64,000 nucleotides of DNA from assembly GCF_020085105.1 (NCBI RefSeq), contig NC_058048.1:6320862-6384861 (forward strand), written 5' to 3'. Made by a program: the position numbers and the translations under genes. This DNA is from Siniperca chuatsi (Eukaryota; Chordata; Actinopteri; Centrarchiformes; Sinipercidae). Shown here piece by piece: positions 22,962 to 47,500 of the stretch. Numbering within the stretch: the stretch's first letter is position 1; the number at the start of each line of letters is the position of its first letter. Under the pieces are notes generated by a model, which saw only the letters and a list, made by a program, of their open reading frames with translations, made no database searches and was not told where the DNA came from.

Positions 22962-25900
22962 CTGAAGAGATGGGGGGGTTAAATTGGTCTTTGCTTATAA
23001 AAATTACCAGGCATTTACCAGGAAGTTATTGTCACATTCAGTACCACAGTGGTGAGGCCTAATGGGCCAATGTAATACAATGTGTAGCAGAAAGAATAGC
23101 GTGGAATGTGGTACATTTTGTTTTTAGAGAATGGGTAAAGATTTACTTAAATAGGTATTTGAAAATTAAATTAGCAGAGCTCGAGTTTAAGTAACATTCA
23201 GATTTAACTGGAGGATTAAACTCAGTTGATATTTCCTGTTAATAGTCACAGCTCATATACTTACATTTATAAATCTTTTAAAGGTCCTAAGTGTGGTTAC
23301 ACTGAGGAACGTTTTTTCCTAAAAGACAGACAGAAAAAGAAACCTTGTTAACAATGAGTATGGATATTGGCAAACAGCACATTTCAAATAGTTTACATCA
23401 TCTACGATAACCTGATTTTTTTTTTCAACCAAAGAACTTACTATGTACCAAACAGACAGGAAGTGTAAAGGCTGGTACGACATCCAGTGTGTTATGATGA
23501 TGTCAACATCATCTTAAAAAGGCAGAAAAAAAATGAGCATACTGTACATTAGTGTGAATTACAGTTTGAAAGTGAAAAGGTTAAGTTTCAGAGGTGTTTT
23601 TAACCAGAGTATTGTAAACAATAAGTCTTGTTAAATCCATTAGTATGGGACTAATTAATTGAATACTGTCTTAAGTACACTTGAAACAGTATTTGATCCA
23701 GTGAAGAATGAAAGCAGGTGGGTCATAAACATTACTACCTGTAGCTCACATTACAACAGTCATTTTAGCCCACAGGGTCTAGCTCACCTAACAACTTTTT
23801 CATACATACAACCTCCTAACAGGCCTATGTATTAGCAGAAATATGTTCATATCCATCTGGTTAGTTCTATCAAAACAAAGCTTCATAGCAAGTTACCAAA
23901 AATGTAGAATTTTCTTTGCATGTTTCACATTCACAGAACACTTGACATTACCTGCCACCACTTTCTAACACAACACTTTGTGCTTATAGTTCAGCAAAAG
24001 TAGGCATTTAACTTAAGCAACCAGAAGCTAAAGTGAACTGAGTTTTGTTGACTGTCAGCAAAAGAAACCGCAGAGCATCACAACTGAAAGTTAGATATTT
24101 GGAGGAGGAGGAACTTTAATATTTAACTTTGTTGAGAGGTAGAAAGGAGGCAACAAGGAAAGGTTTTTGGTACATTACCTGAATCAAAAAATATACACAA
24201 AATTAGGCTAATACTACCTCGTCAGGAAAATAAAGGAAAATTAAATGCATTTATCTCAGCATGCCTCCTAACCACTTTCTCTCCACCATCGCATTCGTCA
24301 ATCACTGTCATCCAGTGGATAATTTAACGTTTTCTCATTTAATCCAATCACATTTACAATACAATCCATGTCCAAAAAACAACTGCATAACAGTGTCTGA
24401 CCTTACAAAGGTTACATGAAACATTTAATGTCCCGTTACACACAGAAATTTGTCTGCTTAATGTCCAAACTGTCAGTTCTGCATTGTTTATTTCCTGGAC
24501 CATTTTGGATGACACTTTGTTGCTAAAGTACAAATTACTCCTTGTCCATGTAGGTGGAATGAGAATACAGATTATCAGTGTTTTTTAACTCAGGAAAAGT
24601 GATCAGCAGCATACAAATTCTATTGGTCTTGTATCAGTACAGATCTGATACCAGTGCTCTTTCATTATTCTGTTTAAAATCTGTTTACCTTACTGAGTGA
24701 AACTGATGATGATGATGGAATCAATTGTTCATGTAAGGTAACATGAAGTTGAAACTATACATCAGTGACCTAAAGCGGAGACATTCAACCAATGCTATTT
24801 TTGGACTTCTGCAAATGTGAATTTTATATATATATGAACCAAATCCTACAAAGTCCTGTTTTTGTCAGAATGGCTGAAACTAGGTAGACATTTTTTTTAC
24901 ACGATACTGTCACCCCACTGACTCAAGGGTCATTTCCTGATTCCATTGTAATCATCCTCCTTAGGTTATATAGTCCTTGCAATAATGACACATTTGGTAT
25001 TCATAGTCGAAGCCTACATTATCTCTGTCACTGACACACACATGCCCCCTTTCCCTGATACACACTCACACAGAAGCAGCAGTGTAAAAAGCCTGAGTCA
25101 TGATGAATCAGGTATTTCCCTCCCCCCCTTTTTAAAGATGGTTGTAATCATGACTGTTTCCATGACTATACCAACACACAAACAAAAGAAAATAAAAAGA
25201 TAATGTATTTTAACTGAGCGAGAGATGAAATCCTTGGCTTAGAAAAACACTGACTGACATTGATGGTAGGCTCATCCCCAATATACTGGAGCCTTGGAGC
25301 TTGGAGACGCCGACAATATAAAAGTAGGAAAGACTGTAGAGGGGTGTCAGGCAGCAGTACAAAGCCTCATCCACAGACAAAAAGATTGTCAGACAGCACA
25401 GGGCTGGCTGGGAAATTAAATGCTGAATAAACAATATCAGGGCTAAAAGAGGGTCTCTGACAAAAAACCTACACTGCCTCACAGGCTTTACTCCCATCAC
25501 TGGGGAACACACTAATAAAAACCTTTAGTTGTTCGGGGGAATGCTTTACCCTAAAGTGGTGAGACGTGGCCGGCTTCTTTAACAACTACTGTGCCAATGA
25601 CACACACCATCAACACCATACAGGTTAGTCTGCAGAATTTACAAAAAAATAAATCAGTACAAATCCTGTGAGCAGTCTGCAGCACTACAGAACTAGCAAA
25701 GAGGGGTCCTCGTTTTTGCAGGAATCTGTGTTTTAGGGGAGTTATGTGAGCTAACGCAAGTCACCCCCACCTCACCCCACCCACTAATCACAGTCATACG
25801 AGCTGATCTGACATGCACCACTGTGGAGATCCAGCCACCAGCACCACTGCTGGTGAAACATGCTCCTTCAACTGTTGCATAAGCCTCTGTATGCACTCCC

Positions 25901-26652
25901 ATGACCTGCTAAGGAGAAGAGGGAGAAAACATTTGCTAAAGAAGTTGGCTATCATATCACCTATAGAGGGTGTAGCCACTGCGAGTTTATACACATGATC
26001 TAGACTCACTGCACATGCTGTTAAATACCTTAAAATGGCATTTCCCCAATACTATCTATTCTGAGAACTAAGCAAACTTTACTGCCTGGTGACGTCAGTG
26101 AAAAAAATACGAGTCACTGGCTTTATGAGTTTACAGCCGGCTGCAGATTAAAAGATAGTTTACAAATGCCTTAATATACATTGTACATAGTTACTACTTA
26201 GTAGTCCTAGTGAGTACTACTTAGACTGCACTTGCACACACTGATTGCTCAGCTTCTGCTAAAAGCCTATTGCCCCTTACTTATGCTTTCAGTTAGTAAC
26301 TCCTCTGTTACACAGTTCACTGGCATGCAGGCTGTGATGGCAGTCTGTACCTGCCACAGAACCACTGTGTTGGCTGTGGTAGTGACACAAAAGCTCCAGT
26401 GGTGGAAGGCTTCACTTAACTCAGCTCACTTTAACTGTGGAAAACTATAGCTTAAATTTAGCCTGCAGGCCAGATAAAGGGGAGCAAAATGCCTTTACTG
26501 TAAAACAGAGTAGTGTTTTTGGTCCACCCTTTACAGGCAGAACCAACACATTTTGAACAAATTAGGCCTATATTCAAGCTGACTGACATAAACAGAAGGG
26601 AGTCAAAGTTATCTACACTAGCAATTAGGTTTCTGCAGTACCATGCTACTTC

Positions 26653-27075
26653 TTAAAGGGGCATTCCACTGATTTAATACTGCATTTACATAAAATTGGG
26701 GGACTCATTTAAAATAGAATGTTCAAAATCAAAGCACCAGAGGCCAAGATATCATGACTTTTAGTGCCAAGTCTGGGTTAGGTTCCAAAAACACTGGATA
26801 CTATATTTACCACAATGCAACCCAATCTGACATTCCCCATCTGGTATATGCCCACATCTTTTAAACACCACACCCCCAGTTTGTAAAGCTAGATATCTGT
26901 TACAAATTTGAAGTCTCAAGCCCAATCTGAGATAACCCTGATGACATCATCAGCATCATATTTAGAAAACTTCCTTCAGAGCCACAGATGACATTGTACC
27001 ACTGTTTCACAAGCTGACTAGTGCTCCTCATGAGAAGAAATCTTTATCTGTAAAATTAGTGGAGTGCTCCTTTAA
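26653..27075. mobile_element. TTAA-flanked MITE (piggyBac-like ends), 423 bp
   Basis: The element starts TTAA-AGGGGCATTCCACTGATTTA. The other end, read in reverse complement, is TTAA-AGGAGCACTCCACTAATTTT, so 16 of 20 bases agree in inverted orientation. TTAA at both outer borders fits the piggyBac target site. It has no coding capacity. It lies in the first intron of eif4g1. Confidence 0.65.
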
Positions 27076-27975
27076 CATAAAGCTACAGCATCTTAAACAC
27101 AAAACAACACTAAATAAAACAACAGATTAAACAGAACAAACACACATTTACAATACTGCTCTGACACTGGTCAATACCTGAAACAAAATTGGTTTCCCAT
27201 GATCACATTTCCAACCATTAAGTGTCAGTGACAAGCACTTAACTGCAAATGTGGCTTCAGTCAGACATTTTAGGATGAGATGGATGCGCAGACAGTGAAA
27301 GTTAAGCTCCAGTGACACAGCATCACACCAGCACAGCCTGTTCTGACCAGCACCCCCATGTTCCTCTGGTTAAGTAATATTCTGCCAAAACCCACACGTG
27401 CCCAGACTCTAGGCTTTCAAGTTTCACAACAGGAAGCTCAGTAGTGTCCTTATGTCAGGCAAACTGTGACAGCCTAGCTCTGACACATCATGTATTTGTC
27501 CTGCGATTGCACTTCAGCTATTAGTTTCATTCATTCACTCTGACTAAAGCATGTCTGAGTCGAGATCACTGCTTAATATTCTCCTGGACTTATGAGTGGT
27601 AATCTAAAATGGATGTTCGTAGATAGACAGAGACAGGGATAAACATCTGCCTAGATTAGCTACATGGTGCCCGTTGCCATGCACAGGAAACTGCATCCAT
27701 TTTGGACCCAAATTCTCAGCTAAGGTCACATGTCTGCAGTCCTTAACATCAACCCCATGCCTCCCGCATCAAGCAAGGTGAAGTGATCAACAAACGGCTT
27801 AAACGTGAACATACCAGCGATGCCGCCTTCTAAACCAACAATCTGACACAATGTCAGTGACAGAAGACAGCTGCGACGCTCATACCAAGCTAACTAACCA
27901 GTGGTAAAAGACCGGTGTTTCGTCTGCTTATACTGTGGGACACTTTTGCTACGACACAGGGGCGTGTCTGCCTGT

Positions 27976-27977
<2 letters not shown>

Positions 27978-28029
<52 letters not shown>
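27978..28029. repeat. (CA)26 microsatellite
   Basis: Uninterrupted CA dinucleotides in the first intron of eif4g1. Confidence 0.97.
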
Positions 28030-28030
<1 letters not shown>

Positions 28031-29755
28031 CGTACGACAAAGACAGCTTTGCATGGCATTAAAATAAACACACACCTATCAAACACTCGGCCTCGCCAAA
28101 TACGGGTGCGAAGACGTGCAGCTGTATGTTGTGCTGTTAGCCATGTTGCTAACTTTCCTAGGCCCAATCTGGATTTACCACGTGGTTTCTCCTGCTATTG
28201 GCGCGATGCACACTCCAGCTGCCGGCTTCATGCCAGCCACACCTCAACCGATATCGACTATGACAACCATCTATTTCATGTAAAGCATAAACCATACCAA
28301 ACAAACGACGCTTTAAGGTGTCAGCTGTTAAGACAGACGTAACGGTGGTCGTGTCCAATGAATGGGAATACTAACCTAGATAACTGTCAAGCTAAGGAGG
28401 TGGCTACTGGTTATTAGCTCGCACATTCGTATTCAATAGCTCAATATGCTACTCACATTCAGTAACTAACTCTGCTTGAATGCTTTGGCTAGCTAGGTAT
28501 GAACACTGTAGCAGTGCTGTCAACGGTGTCGTGACAATAAAGAGTACTGTAACTAGCCAGAATGAGTCAGGCACCTCCGGTTCACTTCGCAGCATGTCGC
28601 CCAGTTTAACAGCAACATCACCATTGCGACAGCCTGCGTTAACATGCATGCATGCATTACAGGGGATGCTGTTTATTGGGAGTTGCTGATTGGAAATCCC
28701 ATATTTACCAAGTTCCCGTGTAGCATAACTTCCATTACAGCGGCTAATTTGAAGGCACAGCGACCTGTCAACCAACTCAGCAAGGCCCTAATGAAGGTGG
28801 CACAGGCTTCAAGGTTCAAAACAACTGTCCTGTCATATCAGTCTCCAACCCTCTTTACCCTCCACCGGCAGTGTCTCATAATTCCTTTATGCATGTTATA
28901 ACTGCCACTAAATATTTGACAGCATATAGTGTCACATATGTTTTGTTGTCGGGGTACCTAGAGGAGTAACGTTTGTTTGGCTCATGAACAGAGAGACACT
29001 GCTGCATGAACAGGCGGACTGTTTACGAAAAGACCTTTTAACCACCTTTATATACTTTACCGCCAAACAAAAATGGTTTCAGATTGCTGGCACCAACGTT
29101 ACATCGCCATCACATGGTTTCAGTTATCAAGTTATCAGTATGCAAGTTATTTAAAATCACAACTGTCAACAGACATCTGTTTATATACAGCTAGGCTGGC
29201 AAATATGAGAACACAAGCCCCAACATTGTCTGCTGGGAGGCTTGCACCAGGGCAAAACACGGCTTCGACACAGCTAGTGATTTAACCTACTACTACTCAT
29301 ATAGCCTGTTGTGTAGCTAACTAGCAAACGGTTGGATAGCTAGCAGCATGAATTAGGTTAACCGGCGAAAACAACATTGTGATGTCTATTTGTTGCGTGT
29401 CATATATAATATATTACACACAATATAATGTGTTTCAAAACGTCACACAAGTCAGGACTCAGCTGTCTATCGTAGTGTTAGCTTGCTAGCTGGACTAGCT
29501 AAAGTGAAGAAAGAACACCCACGTCGCATTAGCATGGAATGCTAGCAACCAGCTAGCTAGCTAATCCCTGAAAACACAGCAGGAACACCAGTCAGCAACA
29601 ACCACTGAATAAAGTCACCACAGCTAGGTATATCTCCAGGCTAAAGGGCGATATGTACATTTGAATGTCCTTCTCGAGTCTCTATGTAACAGCGACTTGA
29701 CACCTATCTGAATATTTGAGCATTTTAATAAAGAATTTAGCTCAGTAGCCGTTAC

Positions 29756-29840
29756 CTTTCTCTCCTTGAGTCCGCAGAGCCGGACGGACGGAAAATCTTC
29801 CCGGAAGCCGGTAGCTAGGTAATTCCGGCAAAATCCCATC
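29756..29840 (-). other. eif4g1: eif4g1 non-coding first exon (5' UTR)
   Basis: On the minus strand a GC-rich stretch with ETS-like CCGGAAG cores ends in a strong donor, GAAAG|GTAACG, at 29756/29755. The next acceptor that leads to the start codon is at 22961. The transcription start is a guess, placed just inside the CACGTG box. The exon has no good start codon in frame with the protein. A further small non-coding exon in the 6.8 kb intron cannot be excluded. Confidence 0.6.
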
Positions 29841-29850
29841 ACGTGAAACT
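29801..29850 (-). promoter_or_regulatory. eif4g1 core promoter with CACGTG E-box and ETS-like sites
   Basis: A palindromic CACGTG lies at 29840-29845, and CCGGAAG at 29801-29807 has a second GGAA-type core next to it. There is no TATA box. CACGTG is bound by Myc/Max and USF, and eIF4G1 is a known Myc-responsive gene in mammals. Use in this fish is inferred. Confidence 0.5.
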
Positions 29851-30890
29851 TGCCCAGTAGTCATGCCCACTCCCATGTATTTTGATATATTTTGTCGCCT
29901 GGGTTATCTTAATTGTGATAAACACGTTTTGATTTGTAATGTTACCCAAGACATTTAAACTTTATCCTAAAATAAAGCCATTTTTCATGCAGATAAAAAT
30001 TTTGAATTTTACTTAAATTTAAGTTAGCCACCAAAATGTTCCAACATTAATTAGATTGACTATTGTTAAATTATACGTTATAGTATAGGTTCAACAACTG
30101 CTTTGCATGGAGCAGTAAGAAAATTAATTAAAACTATTTTCATGTGCTAAAGCTAAATACTTATCAGCCGTTGTTTATGGGACAAGCCTGTACGTTATAT
30201 TGCATGACTTCAAGCGAAATGGTTAACACAGCTAGTGCAGGATATCTAACATTTTAATTGATAAAAAAATAACATAAAATCAACCATGCAATTCTATCAA
30301 CAATAAATCTTCTAAAACAAAACCCTTATTACAATTTTGCAAATGTCCTTAAGGGTAAACTGAATTCAATGACATGAAAGACCAAGCACACACAAACTGA
30401 TGGCATACACCGGAAACCGGGCCCAAGAGAGGGATGTAGAGGCAGTGTCATATCTGCTTCACAGAGGTTTAGAGAGAGAAACAAATTATACACTTATCTA
30501 ATAAAGCAGTTCTGTCTGAGTATTTAATATCCACTGGAAATTAGTTCTTACAATTTATTAGCTTATTTCAGGTTAACAGGTAGGTATCAGAAATCTCAGA
30601 AACACACACACCAATGCTAATATGTCACAGCTATTGCTTTTGTTCCTTGTTGGTGACAGTGAAATAAATCTGCAACTCTAGACTGCTGTCATTACTTTCC
30701 TCCATAAATATATACACAAGTGTATATATAAGTGTGTATGTATTAAGTATGTGTGTATGGTACCTAACACTTTTCTTTCCCCTAGCTAAACAGCGCCTCC
30801 TTGTGGAGAAGCTGTTCAGCCTGCTTAATTTGAAGGACAGTGCTTGTGAGCTTGCACTAAAATCAACATAACACACAGCCAGCACATTCG
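29851..30890. other. Intergenic space between eif4g1 promoter and psmd2 3' end
   Basis: AT-rich and without recognisable genes. The mononucleotide block of about 15 C followed by 9 A at 30952-30972 lies just inside the presumed psmd2 3' UTR. Confidence 0.6.
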
Positions 30891-30908
30891 ACCATGTGGA
30901 TCTGAGTT

Positions 30909-30914
30909 TTTATT
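30909..30914 (-). terminator. Candidate psmd2 polyadenylation signal AATAAA
   Basis: On the minus strand AATAAA lies about 540 nt after the psmd2 stop codon. It is the first canonical signal I found in that direction. The 3' end would then fall near 30890. A weaker upstream variant could be used instead. Confidence 0.4.
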
Positions 30915-31453
30915 TTTGATTCAAACTTTTACAGTACTGTAACAAAACCAACCCCCCCCCCCCCCAAAAAAAAATAACAAGAACAACTTGATGAAGAACA
31001 CATACTTTTAAATGCTCTAATTACAAAACATGACTGAGGATGTAAGTAGTTGGGAAAAAACACATTTGATGCACTGATGTGGACTGAGCAGTTGTTATTC
31101 ATTTACTGTTGACATATACAGGAGGTTGGTGAACAGTTCCCACTTTTGAACTGGCCCCAGGTGGATCAAAATTAGAGCAATGAGGAAACCATCTATGTTG
31201 AGTGGATGAGGTCCCAGTTTTACCCTCCCTGTGTCACCCCAGTCCAAATTAACCAGACCCCAACCATTTTTTAATGACTGCTGGAGCTGGGCCACAGATG
31301 ACAGTGAGAAGACACAGCGAGGAAGAAGGATAGGCCTAACTTGCTCTTTTCAGCCATGCAATAAACAACTAAATATAACAACTGCAAAGAGCCATGGTGG
31401 GCTACCCTTACAAACAGAGCGAGAGGCCAGTCAGAATAGGGTTTTTTTTTTTT

Positions 31454-43942
<12,489 letters not shown>

Positions 43943-44531
43943 AGTTGTGGCTCTATGAACTGTCGGCTAGCAAACGGAACTGAGGAGGACTGGTGTAGCG
44001 GACCCCTTCTTCTTCAGTATGGAAAATGTTGTTGTGATTTCTCTTTACCGCCCCTGCTGGTGCTGATTTGACAGGATTGTTTACTTCAATTCCTACAAAA
44101 CACCGGAACAACGTCGAGTGACGACTTCACGGTGGAAGGAGAGGAGATTTTCCGTTCAAAACAGTTTAAATCCCTCAGGAAAACTAACATTTCGATTTGC
44201 TATTTAGCAGTATGTTCACGTATCCACGTTTTGAGTGATACATTTGAGGCCATATTTTAAAACACACTGTGGTGTCACATACAAACATTCAACACAATTT
44301 GTGTCGATCGATTTTAAGCATTTCGATTATTATAATAACATACATTATAATAACAAATAATAAAAATCATATGATGAGAATGTCCTGAAAGTGTTACAGT
44401 GGTACGTTAAGATGCGTATGAACCCTATATCTCCCATGTTTTGCGAGTCATTTAAAGTAGCAGAAGAACTTGTCATGTGACTACATGGAACTAAATCACA
44501 TGCCCCTGACTGTTTCCTTGTTTATATCAAA
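43943..44531. promoter_or_regulatory. Divergent promoter between psmd2 and the S28 protease gene
   Basis: The two start codons face away from each other across 589 bp, so the promoters must share or abut. The segment has no TATA box at a suitable distance on either side. Close to the protease start are two CATGTG-type E-boxes (44474-44479 and 44497-44502). I see no clear antioxidant-response-type element of the kind that often drives proteasome genes. Confidence 0.5.
44474..44502 (+). promoter_or_regulatory. Paired CATGTG E-boxes upstream of the S28 protease start
   Basis: GTCATGTGAC at 44472-44481 contains the M-box core TCATGTGA. A second site in the opposite sense, TCACATG at 44496-44502, follows 20 bp later and only 30 bp before the ATG. 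MITF/TFE-family factors bind such cores and drive lysosomal genes. The link to this gene is inferred. Confidence 0.35.
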
Positions 44532-47500
44532 ATGGCTTTTCAAACGTGTGGTTTGCTTCTGTGTAAAGTAACCTTATTTTTCCTGTTTTCTGTCTTTGTT
44601 GTCGGAGAGGGACTGTATAAGGGGTTTAGGAAGTTTAATCAAGGGCAGGATACCAGACAGAAAGCAGTGCTTGAGGAGCAGTGGTTCACTCAGAAACTGG
44701 ATCACTTCAATGGTGCAGACAGCAGAGAGTGGAAGCAAGTAAGTCTGTTTATGTGTTATGCGTATTCTTACAAGGGTTGAAATATATTTTGAAAAGTGAT
44801 CAGATTTAGCTAGTCCTTGCTTTCTCCTGGGCTTAGTTTAAGATAAAACATAATACATTTAGTTAGTATATGATCCTATCCAATACAGTTAGAAAAGGGT
44901 ATCAATTTGCACCTGTCCATCTGTTAAAAAGTTAACCTAACCTTTTTTGGATCATTCTAACGACTACAGACATACTGATGCAAACCTGATATCCCCCTGT
45001 CTGTAGGTTTTTCCACTCTTAACAACTCTCCCCCCCCTTTTTCTCCCTCAGAGGTACTTTGTAAATGAAGCCTTCTACAAGCCGGGTGGTCCAGTGTTTC
45101 TGATGATAGGTGGAGAGGGCCCGGCCAATCCAGCCTGGATGCAGTACGGCACCTGGCTCACCTATGCCGAGAAACTAGGAGCACTTTGCTTGATGCTGGA
45201 ACATCGCTTCTATGGAAAGAGTCACCCGACCGTGTACGTTTGGCCTTGCTGATTTAATTCTTGAACTTGAATGAGGGTGTGATCACTCCAAGCCTGTTTA
45301 GATCTGTTTGAGATTGAGGAACTGGAACTTTTACTCCTTTGGGTTTTTTTTTTTTTTTTTTTTTTTTGGCATGCAGGTAACACAATGCCAGGTGGCACAA
45401 AATAACAGCATCAAAATGCCGCAGAATGCTGGTCGTTCTGCCCTTCCAAGAGAACTGCAGTTCAGTTCTTGCGAATGTATTCAAAACTGAAACCAGGAAA
45501 TTAGCAGGTGTATGGGTAGAAGGAGGCAGACATTGGCATCTGACAGCCGTGCTTTAAAAAACCCAGTATAACTCAAATGTCTGCACTGTTTTCTTCATGA
45601 ATCTCAGGTTAGGGTTAGGGGTTAGAGTTTGCTAATAAACCAAGAACTAACCTTTGATTCTGTACGACACATCTATTATTCTGGTTGCACAATACTGTGG
45701 GATCAACAAAAGGACAAATATCCATCGGGCCTCTAGCTTCATGTTTTTGGTGTGTACAGCAGCTGGTGTAGCTGTTGTACCACTAGATGGCAGCCCTGCA
45801 TTCTAAGGACAGTCCTGCCCATGGCCCATGTAGTATTGTCCAGACTGAATGATGGCCTGTAGGTTCTCACTCAAACTACTATTTAAATTGAGCTTCCATC
45901 TTCTCTCAATTTAGTGACCTCAGCACAGACAACCTGCGTTTCCTCAGTAGTCGTCAGGCGTTGGCTGACCTGGCACACTTCCGCACGGTGGTGGCGGAGA
46001 CCCGAGGGCTTACAGACAGGAAATGGGTGGCGTTTGGCGGGTCGTACCCAGGCTCTCTCGCTGCTTGGTTCAGGATGAAGTATCCTCACCTGGTCCATGC
46101 CTCTGTGGCCACGAGTGCACCTGTTCATGCTACTGTCAACTTCCCAGGTATGAAGAGACATTGCATGACATAACAACACACACAGACACACATACACACA
46201 CGCACACTTCACACTCACACACACTTATTTTGGTCTTTATTCTCATCTTCTAAAGATATATGCCATTCCTTTTTGGATAAACACAGTTTTATGCCAAACT
46301 CTATTTAAAAAAACAGGGAATTTAAGTTGGATAGGAAATTGAAATTGAATTTAGCCTGTAATCCCTATAGTGTGCTCTTGTATCAACGTCTCTGTAGAAC
46401 ACTTCAAGCATTAAATTAAAATTTGCCACAATTGTTCAGTTTTGTTCAGTGTCTTGGAAGTAAGAGTCTCAGACAGATCAAAGATGAGGAAGGCTTGACT
46501 CTCTATCTCTCTCTGTGTCTGTGTTGTGTTTGGCTGAGCCCATTGTTTTCCTCCGGAAGGCTGCAGGCTGGAATCAAGCTCAGCTGCAAGCTTTGAACAT
46601 GCACCTGTACTGTTCCACCCACACACTCACGCTATCTTGAAGACACTGTCACACATAGTCAGGCCATATTCTCTTTGACTCTAGGAAAATATCCGAGACA
46701 AAACGCACAGAGAATAGTGTACATGGTGTGCTGATGACGTCAAGTGTCTTTCCCCACTCAGTCCATGGCACCACAAAGTTCTGAAAACAACACTGCAGTT
46801 AGAGCTTGGCTTTCACTCCAGCTGGAAATATTCCAAGATTTTGTAATGGAGGAGTTTCTCCTCTGAGAGCCTGCTTTTAGAGTTTCATAAACTGTGAAAT
46901 TTACTTTGGTTGAGACTCATTATTTCACATTCAACCTCACTGAAAGCTTTTTTAAATAAATACTTTCTCAAACACTTGACTGGAGCTGGGTTCATGCGTT
47001 ATTTTGAAGATGAATTGGTGCTTTTGCTGTGCCTCAAAATAGTCATGTATGTTTAACCAGGGTTTTTTGTGTATTATTGTGGTCTTTTTATAGCAGCCCA
47101 GGTTTAAGTGTCCACCCCTCTCTCTGTCTTTATGTTTTGCCAGAGTACTTGGAGGTTGTGTGGCGTTCGCTGGCCTCAGAGAACACAGAGTGCCCCCTAC
47201 TGGTAAAAAAGGCTTCAGATAACCTTCTGGAGCGCTTGAAGGACACCAAGACCTATGACAACATCACCAAAGACTTCAAGTACGGTGTCTAAACTCTCTG
47301 TAACCCATACTTATCTCCCCTGTAATTTACAAGAAATCGCAAAATGTGAGCTGACTAAGGCAGTAGGAATGGCATTACAAGACTTCTTTCAAATATCAAA
47401 TAATCAACTCCATAAATGTACTCTCAACCAGCTAACCAGCCAACCATGTAAAATAATTTCCCTTTGATTATCTGGTAAGGGATGAGGATGGAAATTATGA

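Larger units (their letters stand above)
22962..29755 (-). other. eif4g1 first intron (6.8 kb)
   Basis: It contains the TTAA MITE (26653-27075) and (CA)26. GCTAGC-rich AT-balanced sequence runs up to the promoter. No conserved coding segment was seen. Confidence 0.65.

Noticed and set aside
27935..28342. 135-codon ORF with a long His-Thr run
   Set aside because: The frame is opened by the (CA)26 microsatellite, not by selection for protein.
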